Assembly: GCA_002441555.1 (NCBI GenBank)
Contig: DJWK01000037.1
Span: forward strand, 1-52,995
DNA from: Thermodesulfobacteriaceae bacterium UBA6232
GTDB lineage: Bacteria; Desulfobacterota; Thermodesulfobacteria; Thermodesulfobacteriales; Thermodesulfobacteriaceae
DNA length: 52,995 nt
Direction of reading: 5' to 3'
The notes under the pieces were generated by a model. It was given only the letters and a program-made list of their open reading frames with translations. It had not been told where the DNA came from and did not search any database. Below are positions 1-8,910 of the stretch, one piece after another. Both the position numbers and the translations under genes were made by a program. Position 1 is the first letter of the stretch, and each line of letters starts with the position of its first letter.

Positions 1-816
1 TTTAGCTTTTATCTTGATGTGGGAACCAATGCTGAGGTGGTTCTCGGGGGAAAAGATTTTCTTCTTGCCTGTGCAGGGGCAGCAGGGCCAGCTCTTGAGG
101 GAGGAATTTTTGAATGCGGAATGCAGGCAAAGGAAGGAGCCATTGAGAGTTTTACTTTTAATTCCCAGAAAAAACATTTTAATTACAGAGTTATCGGTAA
201 AGTTAAGCCTATTGGTTTTTGTGGTTCAGCCGTGATTAAATTAATAGCTGAACTTTTTCTCCATGGGTTTATAACCCCTGAGGGCAAATTTGACAGGACC
301 AAGGCCAAGGACTTTCTTTTTGAAAAGGATGAAGAATTAGCCTTTCTTCTTGTTTCTGAAGAGGAAACCAAGCATGGAAAGCCTATCTATATTAAGGAAG
401 GAGAAATTAGAAGTTTTTTAAGATCTAAAGGGGCTATGTATTCTATATTAACCCTTCTTTGTGAGAAGGTGGGAATAACTTTTAGGCAGATAGAGAAATT
501 TTATGTGGCAGGAACTTTTGGTAATCATATAGATGTTAATTCTGCAGTAATTCTTGGGATGCTTCCAGAGGAGGCTCTTTTAAGGGCAGAGCCAATTGGA
601 AACGCTGCAGGAAAAGGGGCTTTAAAATTTTTGAAAAATCCCAACTATGAAGAAGTAAGAAAAATTGCCGATGAAATCACCTATATTGAATTGAATATTG
701 AGCCAAGGTTTATGGAACTTCTTACCGGGGCAATGCTCATTCCCCATGTAAATATGGAGTTATTTCCCTTAGTGAAAGAACTTTTAAAGGAGAAAAGGGC
801 ATGTTTCAAGCAGTAA
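1..816 (+). CDS. RACo-like ASKHA-domain corrinoid activator, C-terminal part (5' end missing)
   Basis: The reading frame is open from the first base, so the N-terminus lies outside the window. The visible 271 residues match the C-terminal actin-like ATPase (DUF4445) region of RACo/RamA-type proteins. Members of this family use ATP and an N-terminal 2Fe-2S ferredoxin domain to reactivate corrinoid (cobalamin) methyl-carrier proteins. Seen here: a phosphate-binding DVGTNAEVVLGG motif near the left edge, an AAGPALEGG segment, GTFGNHIDVNSAVILGMLP in the second half, and the family-typical ending around FMELLTGAMLIPH. The ferredoxin domain cannot be seen. Its last 16 bases overlap the der start, so the two genes are probably co-transcribed. 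The family call is firm; the corrinoid target is unknown. Confidence 0.8.
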   Translation, partial: FSFYLDVGTNAEVVLGGKDFLLACAGAAGPALEGGIFECGMQAKEGAIESFTFNSQKKHFNYRVIGKVKPIGFCGSAVIKLIAELFLHGFITPEGKFDRTKAKDFLFEKDEELAFLLVSEEETKHGKPIYIKEGEIRSFLRSKGAMYSILTLLCEKVGITFRQIEKFYVAGTFGNHIDVNSAVILGMLPEEALLRAEPIGNAAGKGALKFLKNPNYEEVRKIADEITYIELNIEPRFMELLTGAMLIPHVNMELFPLVKELLKEKRACFKQ

Positions 817-2114
817 TTGTGGGAAGACCGAATGTGGGCAAATCCACTTTATTTAATACTCTTATCGGGGAAAGAAAGGCCATTGTGGAAAGAACCCCCG
901 GAATTACTCGGGATTTTATGGTGGATTATATAGAACTTGAGGAAGGAAAGGGGATCAAGCTTATTGATACAGGGGGAATTGACTTAAGTGAAAGGGATTT
1001 TTTTTCAAAGGTTATCAGGGAGATTGTGGAAAAAACCCTTTATCAGGCTGATTTAATTCTTTTTGTGGTGGATGCAAAAGAGGGCTTGGTCTCCGCTGAT
1101 GAAGAGATAGCAAGTTACTTAAGAAAACTTGGAAAACCTATCTGGCTTATTGTGAACAAGGTTGAAAGTAAAGAGGATGAAAAAAAAGCTCAGGAATTTT
1201 ATGCACTTGGTTTCTCTGAAATCTTTTTTATTTCGGCAAGGGAAAAAAAGAATATTCCCCTTTTAAAGGAGGCTTTATATGAAATAGCTAAAGATAGGCT
1301 TATTGCTCTTCCTGAGGGTCCTATAATAAAAGTTGCCATTCTTGGAAGACCCAATGTGGGCAAGTCCACCCTTCTTAATAAACTGGTGGGTTATGAAAGG
1401 GTAATAGTTTCAGAAATTCCAGGAACCACAAGGGATTGCGTGGATGTGCTTATAGAGAGAGAAAGGGGGCCTTCCTTTCTTCTTATTGATACACCAGGAA
1501 TAAGGAGAAGGGCAAGAATTGAAGAAAGGGCTGAAAAATTCAGCGTGGATAAAGCTTTGGACACCCTTAAAAAGATTGATGTGGTTTTATTTTTAATTAC
1601 TGCTGAAGAAGGGGTAACCCATCAGGATAAAACCTTACTAAGACAGGTTGAGAAAAATTATAAAGCCTGTCTTCTCCTTATTAATAAGTGGGACCTTTTT
1701 GAGAAGAACAAGGGGAAAGCTCAAGTTTTTTTAGAACTTGTCAAACACCATCTTAAGTTTTTACCCTGGCTTCCTGTTCTTCCCATTTCTGCAAAGAGAG
1801 GATTAAATGTGGAGAAGATTTTACCAATGGTTGAAGAAGTTTATGCGGAATATCATAAAAGAATTCCCACCTCTAAGGTAAATGAATTTATAGAAGAATT
1901 AAAGAAACAATATACCTTTAATGTGAAGGGTAAACGCTTAAAGATTTATTATGCCACACAGGTTGAGGTTTCTCCTCCTACTTTTGTGGTTTTTGTGAAT
2001 GTAAATCCTGAAGACATTCCAAAAAATGTTGAAAAGTTTTTTAGAAAGAGTTTTCAGCAGTTTCTTGGTTTTGAGAAGGTGCCTGTGAAGGTGATTTTTA
2101 GATTAAGGAGTTGA
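801..2114 (+). CDS. der: Ribosome-assembly GTPase Der (EngA)
   Basis: Der is an essential GTPase that acts in maturation of the 50S ribosomal subunit. The 437-residue protein has the diagnostic tandem G domains. Each begins with GRPNVGKST (near residues 8 and 177), with a DTGG or DTPG switch II motif and NKVE or NKWD base-recognition motifs, and a KH-like domain follows from about residue 350. Length is normal for the family. The ATG lies within the end of the upstream RACo-like gene, suggesting translational coupling. The 3' end overlaps the convergent motB stop region by 12 bases. Confidence 0.97.
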   Translation: MFQAVIVGRPNVGKSTLFNTLIGERKAIVERTPGITRDFMVDYIELEEGKGIKLIDTGGIDLSERDFFSKVIREIVEKTLYQADLILFVVDAKEGLVSADEEIASYLRKLGKPIWLIVNKVESKEDEKKAQEFYALGFSEIFFISAREKKNIPLLKEALYEIAKDRLIALPEGPIIKVAILGRPNVGKSTLLNKLVGYERVIVSEIPGTTRDCVDVLIERERGPSFLLIDTPGIRRRARIEERAEKFSVDKALDTLKKIDVVLFLITAEEGVTHQDKTLLRQVEKNYKACLLLINKWDLFEKNKGKAQVFLELVKHHLKFLPWLPVLPISAKRGLNVEKILPMVEEVYAEYHKRIPTSKVNEFIEELKKQYTFNVKGKRLKIYYATQVEVSPPTFVVFVNVNPEDIPKNVEKFFRKSFQQFLGFEKVPVKVIFRLRS

Positions 2115-2906
2115 AGGGGCTGGTTTTTCAGCTTTGGCTTTAAAACCTTCAGGCGGGCCATAATGAATGGTAAGGGTTATTCTTCTATTTCTTGGGTCAT
2201 AGGGGTTATCTTTAAATAAAGGAAAATTATCTGCATAACCAACCACTTCAATAATCTTATCAGGAGGAACTCCGTTTTTTTCAAGCTCAAGCATGGCACT
2301 TATAGCCCTTGCCGTTGAAAGCTCCCAGTTTCCAACCTTACCAGTCCTGGAAGGGGTTGCATCAGTGTGGCCTTCAACAGAGACAAGAACTGGTAATTCC
2401 CTTATAGTTTCTGCAAGAACTTTAAGAATTTCCTTGCCCTCGGGTAATAATTCTGCACTTCCTGGTCTAAAGAGTGGTTTATTTATAAGTTCCATAATTT
2501 CAATGCGAACCACCTTTTCTTTAAGAGAGGTTTCTGTAATCTCAATAAGCACATGTTCCTGAAGACTTTTAAGTCTCGTTTCAATAATTTTTTTGAATTT
2601 TTCTCCTTCTCCTTTTACTGGAGGAAGTTCTTGGGTAAGGGTTTGCACCTTTTGACTTTCCATTTTTCCGGTGCGATAAAATTCCATAAGCATGCTAACT
2701 CCTGCCTTGGAAAAGATATTAAATTTTCTAAAATAAGCAGCTACTTGGGCTTTGGTTTTAGGTTCCATAATAGAGACAAGCCACATAAGTAAAAAGAAAG
2801 TCATCATTCCTGCAAGAAAATCTGCATAGGCTATTTTCCAGGACCCTCCGTGATGCCCTCCTACGATTTTTTTGACCCGTTTAATAATAATGGGAGGTGT
2901 GCTCAT
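2103..2906 (-). CDS. motB: Flagellar stator protein MotB
   Basis: MotB is the peptidoglycan-anchored stator subunit of the flagellar motor and forms the ion channel with MotA. The 267-residue protein has a short cytoplasmic tail and a single membrane helix (about residues 29-46). That helix starts with the WKIAYADF motif; Asp29 is the expected ion-carrying residue. A plug/linker region follows, then an OmpA-like peptidoglycan-binding domain with VEGHTDATPS near residue 180 and a Pro-rich tail. It follows motA directly and is the last gene of the leftward pilZ-motA-motB unit. The type of ion used cannot be read safely from the sequence. Confidence 0.95.
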   Translation of the reverse strand: MSTPPIIIKRVKKIVGGHHGGSWKIAYADFLAGMMTFFLLMWLVSIMEPKTKAQVAAYFRKFNIFSKAGVSMLMEFYRTGKMESQKVQTLTQELPPVKGEGEKFKKIIETRLKSLQEHVLIEITETSLKEKVVRIEIMELINKPLFRPGSAELLPEGKEILKVLAETIRELPVLVSVEGHTDATPSRTGKVGNWELSTARAISAMLELEKNGVPPDKIIEVVGYADNFPLFKDNPYDPRNRRITLTIHYGPPEGFKAKAEKPAPSTP

Positions 2907-3764
2907 TTATTTTCTCTCTTTTAACTTAGCTTCAAGTTCTTCAAAGGAAGGTCTCATGTGAGGCGGAATGGCTCTTCTTGCAAATTCAACGGCAATCTGG
3001 GGTGCTCCTCCTCCAATAAAATAAACAATAGCGGTTTTTATAACCGAGAGGTATTCCTTTTCTTCAAGGGCAAGCCTTTCCATTCTTGCAGAAAGGGGAG
3101 CCATAAAACCATAACAGGTTAATATACCAATAAAGGTTCCTGCAAGGGCAATTGATAAGTGATGAGCAAGGACAGCTGGAGGTTCATCAATTTTTCCCAT
3201 GGTTAGAATAATCCCAAGAACAGCAGCAACAAGCCCAAGCCCTGGCATGGAATCGGCAAGGCTTGAGAGCCTATGAGCTGGTTCTGCTGCTTCATGATGA
3301 ATTATTTCAATTTCATTTTCTAAGAGAGACTCAAGCTCAAAATGGGTAATATTGGTAGTAAGAATGGATCTAAAGGTATCTCTTATGAAATCAAGAACCA
3401 CATGGTTTGCTAAAATTTTGGGATAGGCGGAAAAGATTTTACTTGCCTCAGGATTTTCAATATCCTGCTCAATAGAAATAAGTCCTTCCTTTTTGATTTT
3501 TCTAAAAATATCATTTAATAAAAGTAGTAAATCAATATAGTCATCTTTAGTATAAACACCTGGTTTAGTTAATGATTTTATAGCCCCCTGAACAATTCCT
3601 TTTATTACAGCCATATTATTGGCTGTAAGTAAGGCCCCACCCGCAGCCCCAAAGATAATTAACCATTCAACAGGCTGAATAAGAACGGAAAAATTTCCAT
3701 GTTCAAGAGCATATCCGCCAAAGACACATAAAATAACCACTATAAAACCAACAATAGCTGGCAT
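2907..3764 (-). CDS. motA: Flagellar stator protein MotA
   Basis: MotA is the four-helix membrane subunit of the flagellar stator; its cytoplasmic loop pushes on the rotor. The 285-residue protein starts with a membrane helix (VGFIVVILCVFGGYALE) and has the large cytoplasmic loop in the middle. Near residue 170 it carries SMPGLGLVAAVLGI and later FMAPLSARME, which contain the two conserved prolines of the channel helices. It lies immediately upstream of motB and 3 bases downstream of the PilZ-like gene. Length matches the usual 280-295 residues. Confidence 0.96.
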   Translation of the reverse strand: MPAIVGFIVVILCVFGGYALEHGNFSVLIQPVEWLIIFGAAGGALLTANNMAVIKGIVQGAIKSLTKPGVYTKDDYIDLLLLLNDIFRKIKKEGLISIEQDIENPEASKIFSAYPKILANHVVLDFIRDTFRSILTTNITHFELESLLENEIEIIHHEAAEPAHRLSSLADSMPGLGLVAAVLGIILTMGKIDEPPAVLAHHLSIALAGTFIGILTCYGFMAPLSARMERLALEEKEYLSVIKTAIVYFIGGGAPQIAVEFARRAIPPHMRPSFEELEAKLKERK

Positions 3765-3767
3765 GCT

Positions 3768-4280
3768 CTAATATCCCTTTTTTTCTCTTATAAGTTCCCT
3801 TTCTTTTTGTAAGATATAAAAACCGAGTTTTTCTTTAATATCAAGAGGTAAATTTATCCATTCCAAAGCCACTTCATAATAGTCTTCTTTTTTTTCACAC
3901 CTTACGATTTTTCCGTAAAGATAAAATCCAAGGGGTTCATATAAATCAAGAACCATTTTAACTTCTGCAAAAGAGGCTGGTTCAAAGGGAGTTTCAGAAA
4001 GGAAGCGAAGCCCCTTTTCACTAAGGTTTACTTTTTTAAAAGGTAGTTCGTTAAAGCCTTCCTTCTCTCTTGTTAAAAGATTTATCAAATAATCCAATTT
4101 AGCATTAATGAGTTTTAACCAGTTATTTAAAGCTTCATCCATTGTATCTTTCAAAGGGATGTAAGAAAATAAAGGAACATCTCCTACAATTCTTGCTTTT
4201 CTGTGCTCTAATTCTTTTTCCGAGATAGGATGTACCTCAATAGGTATTACCACATCAAGTCTTACAGCTTCTCTTTCCAT
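3768..4280 (-). CDS. PilZ-like c-di-GMP-receptor candidate with helical insertion
   Basis: First gene of the operon with motA and motB. The 170-residue protein has both halves of the c-di-GMP-binding PilZ signature. RxxxR is at residues 3-7 (REAVR), and the N-x-S-x-x-G motif is at residues 85-90 (NLSEKG), followed by LRF. In a normal PilZ domain these lie about 25-35 residues apart. Here roughly 60 residues of charged, mostly helical sequence (about 20-80) lie between them, recalling the helical insertion of tetrameric PilZ proteins. Cytoplasmic, with no signal peptide. Context suggests a c-di-GMP-dependent brake or regulator of the stator. The PilZ call is moderately firm; the function is inference. 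Confidence 0.65.
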   Translation of the reverse strand: MEREAVRLDVVIPIEVHPISEKELEHRKARIVGDVPLFSYIPLKDTMDEALNNWLKLINAKLDYLINLLTREKEGFNELPFKKVNLSEKGLRFLSETPFEPASFAEVKMVLDLYEPLGFYLYGKIVRCEKKEDYYEVALEWINLPLDIKEKLGFYILQKERELIREKKGY

Positions 4281-4304
4281 AGTTATCTTCCAGGGCTTTA
4301 TATT

Positions 4305-4331
4305 TTATCGGCTTTCTATCTTTTTCCTTTA
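4305..4331 (-). promoter_or_regulatory. Sigma-28 (FliA)-type promoter for pilZ-like-motA-motB
   Basis: On the minus strand the sequence reads TAAAGGAA, an 11-base spacer, then GCCGATAA. The -10 box is an exact match to the sigma-28 consensus, and the first five bases of the -35 box match TAAAGTTT. It ends 24 bases upstream of the PilZ-like start codon. This places the stator genes in the late flagellar class. Confidence 0.8.
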
Positions 4332-4358
4332 GGAGATATTATAACTTTTCTCACTCCC

Positions 4359-4386
4359 TTGACAAGGAGAATTTAATAATTAGAAT
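4359..4386 (+). promoter_or_regulatory. Sigma-70-type promoter for ppaC
   Basis: A perfect TTGACA is followed after 16 bases by TAGAAT (5 of 6 match). It ends 40 bases before the ppaC ATG, which has a strong GGAGG ribosome-binding site. It is divergent from the sigma-28 promoter 28 bases to the left. Confidence 0.75.
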
Positions 4387-4426
4387 TCCTTTGAAATTTA
4401 AAAAATTTTTGAAAGGAGGTGTAATC

Positions 4427-5395
4427 ATGTCTGGAGAAGTTCTTTATGTGGTTGGTCACAAAAATCCTGATACAGATTCCATCTGTTCAGCTATAGCTTT
4501 TGCTTATCTTTGGAATGAATGGAAAAAAAGAGGAATTCTTTCCCAGATGAAAATGCCAGAACTTGAAGCAGTGGCTGTAAGACAGGGAGAGCCCAATGCA
4601 GAAACGAAATTTGTGCTTGAAAAATTTGGTTTTCAGGTTCCTGAACTTATGACTGATGGCGCAGGAAAGAAGGTGGCTCTTGTTGATCATTCTGATGTGG
4701 TTCAAAGTGTGGATAATTTTTCTCAGGCAGAGGTGGTTGCTGTAGTTGATCATCACAAGATTGGTGATGTGGCAACCCCCAATCCTATTCTTTTTGTAAA
4801 CTTCCCAGTAGGATGTTCTGCCACCACAATTAAGTTTCTCTTTGATAAAACAGGAGTGGAAATTCCCCAAAATATTGCAGCAATCATGCTTTCAGCTATT
4901 TTAAGCGACACAGTTATCTTTAAATCTGCTACAACCACTCCTATGGACAAAGCAGCAGGTGAAGAACTTGCCAAAATCGCCGGCATTGATGATATTACCA
5001 AATTCGGAATTGAGGTTAAATCTAAACTTTCTGACGTAAGTGGTATGGCTGTAAGAGATATCATTATGAGAGATTACAAGGATTACAATATGAGCGGTAA
5101 AAAAGTTGGTGCTGGGCAGATTGAGGTCATTGATCTTTCCCTAATTGAAGGAAGAAAGGATGAAATTTACAATGAGCTTGTGAAAATGAAAAATGAAGGT
5201 GCTTATCACACTATTGTATTTATGCTTACAGATATTATGAAAGAAGGAACCGAGCTCTTTGTGGTAACCGATGATTCTTCTATCATTGAAAAGGCCTTTG
5301 GGAAGAAACTTGAAGGGCGTTCCATCTGGCTTGACGGAGTTATGAGCAGAAAGAAACAGGTAATTCCACCTCTTGAAAAGGCCTTTGCAGGATAA
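4427..5395 (+). CDS. ppaC: Manganese-dependent inorganic pyrophosphatase (family II)
   Basis: Hydrolyses pyrophosphate to phosphate, pulling biosynthetic reactions and, in sulfate reducers, sulfate activation forward. The 322-residue DHH-family protein has the N-terminal metal site VGHKNPDTDS, the VVDHHKIGD motif near residue 95, and the C-terminal substrate-binding SRKKQ near residue 310. I chose the ATG at 4427 because GGAGGT lies 6 bases upstream; a farther in-frame upstream start would be inside the promoter-proximal leader. No CBS domains interrupt it, so it is the short, unregulated form. A strong hairpin terminator follows. Confidence 0.95.
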   Translation: MSGEVLYVVGHKNPDTDSICSAIAFAYLWNEWKKRGILSQMKMPELEAVAVRQGEPNAETKFVLEKFGFQVPELMTDGAGKKVALVDHSDVVQSVDNFSQAEVVAVVDHHKIGDVATPNPILFVNFPVGCSATTIKFLFDKTGVEIPQNIAAIMLSAILSDTVIFKSATTTPMDKAAGEELAKIAGIDDITKFGIEVKSKLSDVSGMAVRDIIMRDYKDYNMSGKKVGAGQIEVIDLSLIEGRKDEIYNELVKMKNEGAYHTIVFMLTDIMKEGTELFVVTDDSSIIEKAFGKKLEGRSIWLDGVMSRKKQVIPPLEKAFAG

Positions 5396-5405
5396 TTAAT
5401 TCAGC

Positions 5406-5425
5406 GGGGGCTTTTGCCCCCTTCT
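5406..5425 (+). terminator. Rho-independent terminator of ppaC
   Basis: Six-base GC-only stem GGGGGC/GCCCCC with a TTTT loop, followed by a short T-rich tail. It overlaps the last codon of the convergent nadC. The same stem and loop recur after dsrC at 17830. Confidence 0.85.
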
Positions 5426-6278
5426 ATTCCTCCCAGACTTTTTCAATTTTAAAACTTATATCCACAGCTATTACAGAGTGAGTTAACGCCCCTGAAGAAA
5501 TATAATCAATACCGAGTTCTGCATAGCTCTTTAAATTTTCTTCAGTTATTCCCCCAGAAATTTCCACCTTTAATTCTGGTTTTTTGTTTTTTATTAAATA
5601 AAGTGCCCTTTTGATATCCTCAAGGGAAAAATTATCAAGCATTACTATATCCACAGGGGCTTTACTTTCAATAAGGAGTTCAAGTTCGGATAAATCTTTT
5701 ACTTCAATCTCCACTTTCAAATTAGAGGGAAGGGTTTTTAATTTTTCAAGTACGATTTTTAACCCCCCCAGGGCTTTTATATGATTGTCTTTAATAAGAA
5801 TTCCATCTGAAAGGGAAAAACGATGATTTTTTCCTCCACCTACTCTTACAGCATATTTTTGAAGAATTTTAAGCCCAGGAAGGGTTTTTCTTGTATCAAG
5901 TAAAAAGGTGTTTTCTGGAAGCAATTGGGACATTCTGCGAGCTTTGGTTGCAATTCCAGAAAGGTGTTGAAGAAAATTTAAAGCTACCCTTTCACCCTTT
6001 AGAAGACTTATAACCCTTCCCTCTACATATCCGATTTTACTGTTTTTGGTAACCTCACTTCCTTCAGGATGAAGCCAATGAATTTTTAAAGAGGCATCAA
6101 TTTCATGAAAGACAGCTTCAGCAATGGGTTCTCCGCATATAACCAGATCACTTTTTGCAAGAAAATAGGCAGAACCATAGAGATTTTGAGGGATAAGAAG
6201 TTCTGAAGTCCTGTCACCAAAGGGGAGATCCTCTTCTAAGGCCTGAAGGACAATTTTTTTTATCTGCCAGGGTTCCAT
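5424..6278 (-). CDS. nadC: Nicotinate-nucleotide pyrophosphorylase (carboxylating)
   Basis: Converts quinolinate and PRPP to nicotinate mononucleotide, CO2 and pyrophosphate in de novo NAD synthesis. The 284-residue protein has the family start (LEEDLPFGDRTSELL), the central DTRKTLPGLK motif and the GGGKNHR and LIKDNH active-site segments. It closes with a TIM-barrel SGGITEEN phosphate-binding motif. Length is typical. It is transcribed alone and divergently from grpE; nadA and nadB are not in the window. Confidence 0.96.
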   Translation of the reverse strand: MEPWQIKKIVLQALEEDLPFGDRTSELLIPQNLYGSAYFLAKSDLVICGEPIAEAVFHEIDASLKIHWLHPEGSEVTKNSKIGYVEGRVISLLKGERVALNFLQHLSGIATKARRMSQLLPENTFLLDTRKTLPGLKILQKYAVRVGGGKNHRFSLSDGILIKDNHIKALGGLKIVLEKLKTLPSNLKVEIEVKDLSELELLIESKAPVDIVMLDNFSLEDIKRALYLIKNKKPELKVEISGGITEENLKSYAELGIDYISSGALTHSVIAVDISFKIEKVWEE

Positions 6279-6385
6279 TTTTATTTCGCTTTAAAAATTT
6301 TAAAACCTCTGGAAAAAAAGGAGATAGGTCTTAATTTTTATGTTAACCAAAAGTTAATCTTTGTAAAGGGCAAGGAGGAATTTTT

Positions 6386-6976
6386 ATGGAAGAGCTTAAG
6401 GCTAAAGAAGATTTTACTGAAGCTTCCCAACCTGAAACCGTTCCATCTGAGGGAGAGACAAAGGACATCCAGAAGCTTGAAGAAGAACTTAAAGAATGGA
6501 AAGAAAGGGCTCTTCGTTATGCTGCAGAGGTTGAAAATTTAAAGAAGGCCTTTAAGAGAGAAAAGGAGGAATACTATAAATTTGCACTGGAGAGCGTTTT
6601 TAAAGAACTTTTACCTTCCATTGATAATTTAGAGATGGCTTTAAAGGCCTTTGAGACCTCTTCTAATGTTGAGGCCTTAAAGCAAGGTGTTGAGCTTACC
6701 CTTAAGGTGCTTGTTCAGACCCTTGAGAAATTTGGTTTGAAACAGTTTGAACCAGCTGTAGGGGATCTCTTTCATCCCCATTTTCATGAGGCCCTTCAGG
6801 CTGAAACTCATCCAGAAATTCCAGATGGAGGAATTATCAGGGTATACCAAAAGGGATATACCTTGCATGATAGGGTTATAAGGCCTGCTTTGGTATGTGT
6901 TTGCCAGGGTGGGCCAAAAAGAGAAAAAATTGAAGAGGAAATCCCTGAAGAAAATAATGAAACTAATGGAGAATAA
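6386..6976 (+). CDS. grpE: Nucleotide exchange factor GrpE
   Basis: GrpE releases ADP from DnaK. The 196-residue protein has an acidic, disordered N-terminus, a long coiled coil (about 25-75, AAEVENLKKAFKRE), and the C-terminal beta domain. That domain ends in GYTLHDRVIRPALVCV, a very conserved GrpE signature. It sits 23 bases upstream of dnaK. No CIRCE operator and no hrcA or dnaJ are seen around it, so the heat-shock control is not evident from this window. Confidence 0.97.
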   Translation: MEELKAKEDFTEASQPETVPSEGETKDIQKLEEELKEWKERALRYAAEVENLKKAFKREKEEYYKFALESVFKELLPSIDNLEMALKAFETSSNVEALKQGVELTLKVLVQTLEKFGLKQFEPAVGDLFHPHFHEALQAETHPEIPDGGIIRVYQKGYTLHDRVIRPALVCVCQGGPKREKIEEEIPEENNETNGE

Positions 6977-6999
6977 AACTTTGGGAGGAGGTAATAACC

Positions 7000-8910
7000 A
7001 TGGAGAAAAAGGGACCTATTGTTGGAATTGATCTTGGAACCACAAACTCCTGTGTAGCTATCTTTGAAGGAGGCGAACCCAAGGTTATTCCTAATAGAGA
7101 GGGAACAAGAACCACCCCATCAGTGGTAGCCTTTCAGGAAAGCGGTGAAATTTTAGTAGGTCTACCAGCTAAAAGACAGGCAATTATAAATGCTGAAAAC
7201 ACCATTTTTGGTATCAAAAGACTTATGGGAAGAAAATTTAACGACCCTGTAGTTCAAGAATGGAGAAAGAAAGTTCCCTATAAGATCGTTGAGGCTCCCA
7301 ATGGAGATGCCCATGTAGAAGTAAGGGGAAAAAGATATAGTCCTCCTGAAATTTCTGCCATGATTTTAAGAAAGATCAAACAAGATCTTGAGGAATATCT
7401 CGGTCAGGAAGTCAAGGATGTGGTAATTACAGTTCCTGCTTATTTTGATGATACTCAGAGGCAGGCAACCAAGGATGCCGGACGAATCGCAGGACTCAAT
7501 GTTATAAGAATTATCAACGAGCCCACAGCTGCTTGTCTTGCCTATGGGCTTGAAAAGAAGAAAGAAGGACTTATTGCGGTTTTTGATCTCGGTGGAGGAA
7601 CTTTTGATATTTCCATTTTAGAGGTGGGAGATGGTGTTTTTGAAGTTAAAGCCACCTCTGGAGATACCTTTCTTGGAGGAGAAGACTTTGATATGAGAAT
7701 TGTGGATTGGCTTTGTGAAGAATTTAAGAAAGAACATGGAATTGACCTAAAACAGGATAAGATGGCTCTTCAAAGACTTAAAGAGGCTGCAGAAAAGGCC
7801 AAAATTGAGCTTTCTTCAACCTTGGAGACTGAGATTAATCTTCCCTTTATTACTGCTGATGCTACTGGTCCAAAACATCTTGTGATGAAGCTTACCAGAG
7901 CAAAACTTGAAAGTCTTGTTGAGGACCTTATTGAGAGGTTAGAGGAGCCTTGCAGAATAGCTATGAAAGATGCAGGAATTACACCTCAGGATATAGATGA
8001 GGTAATCCTTGTTGGTGGAATGACCCGTATGCCAAGGGTACAGCAGAAGGTAAAAGAAATTTTTGGAAAAGAGCCTGTAAAGGGGGTTAATCCTGACGAA
8101 GTAGTTGCCATGGGAGCTGCCATTCAGGCAGGTGTTCTTAAAGGAGAGGTGAAGGATATTCTTCTTCTTGATGTGGTGCCTCTATCTCTTGGAATTGAAA
8201 CCCTTGGCGGAGTTTTCACCGTTATAATTCCAAGAGGGACAACTATACCCACAAGAAGAAGCCAGATTTTTACTACAGCAACTGACAATCAGACCGCTGT
8301 TACCATTCATGTGCTTCAGGGTGAAAGACCCCTTGCCAAGGACAACAAAAGTATCGCCAAATTTGACTTAGTAGGAATTCCTCCTGCACCAAGAGGAGTT
8401 CCCCAGATTGAGGTAACCTTTGATATTGACGCAGATGGAATCCTTCATGTGACTGCCAAAGACCTCGGAACAGGAAAAGAGCAATCCATTGTGGTAAGAC
8501 CAAGCTCTGGGCTTACTGAAGAAGAAATACAGAGGATTCTTAAAGAGGCCGAACAGTATGCCGAGGAAGACAGACGCAAAAAGGAGCTTGCTGAGGCAAG
8601 AAATCAGGCTGACTCTCTTATTTATTCTGTTGAAAAAACCCTTAGAGAGCTCGGAGATAAGGTACCTGAAGATCTAAGAAAAGAGGTTGAGGAAAAGATT
8701 AAACATCTTAAAGAAACCATGGAAAAGGATGATATTAACGCTATAAGAAGGGCAAGCGATGAACTCACCCAGGCTTCTTACAGGCTTGCAGAAATGCTAT
8801 ATAGAAGCAAAACACAGGCAGGAGCTGGTGAGGCAGGAGCCGCTGGTGGAGGTTCCACAAAGAAGGGCGGAGATGAGGTAATTGATGCTGATTTTGAAGA
8901 AATGAAATAA
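7000..8910 (+). CDS. dnaK: Chaperone DnaK (Hsp70)
   Basis: ATP-dependent Hsp70 chaperone of 636 residues. The nucleotide-binding domain starts with GIDLGTTNSCVA and contains VPAYFDDTQRQATKDAG, FDLGGGTFD and the VILVGGMTRMP motif. The substrate-binding domain begins after the DVVPLSLGIET linker, and the lid leads to the EEVIDADFEE-type tail (here DEVIDADFEEMK). Its GGAGG ribosome-binding site is strong. The TAA stop shares its last base with the pdxA ATG, so the two are translationally coupled. Confidence 0.98.
   Translation: MEKKGPIVGIDLGTTNSCVAIFEGGEPKVIPNREGTRTTPSVVAFQESGEILVGLPAKRQAIINAENTIFGIKRLMGRKFNDPVVQEWRKKVPYKIVEAPNGDAHVEVRGKRYSPPEISAMILRKIKQDLEEYLGQEVKDVVITVPAYFDDTQRQATKDAGRIAGLNVIRIINEPTAACLAYGLEKKKEGLIAVFDLGGGTFDISILEVGDGVFEVKATSGDTFLGGEDFDMRIVDWLCEEFKKEHGIDLKQDKMALQRLKEAAEKAKIELSSTLETEINLPFITADATGPKHLVMKLTRAKLESLVEDLIERLEEPCRIAMKDAGITPQDIDEVILVGGMTRMPRVQQKVKEIFGKEPVKGVNPDEVVAMGAAIQAGVLKGEVKDILLLDVVPLSLGIETLGGVFTVIIPRGTTIPTRRSQIFTTATDNQTAVTIHVLQGERPLAKDNKSIAKFDLVGIPPAPRGVPQIEVTFDIDADGILHVTAKDLGTGKEQSIVVRPSSGLTEEEIQRILKEAEQYAEEDRRKKELAEARNQADSLIYSVEKTLRELGDKVPEDLRKEVEEKIKHLKETMEKDDINAIRRASDELTQASYRLAEMLYRSKTQAGAGEAGAAGGGSTKKGGDEVIDADFEEMK

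Noticed and set aside
6279..6385. Search for a CIRCE operator or heat-shock promoter in front of grpE-dnaK.
   Set aside because: No TTAGCACTC-N9-GAGTGCTAA repeat is present. Only a short TTAAC-CAAAA-GTTAA repeat near 6342 was seen, too weak to call.
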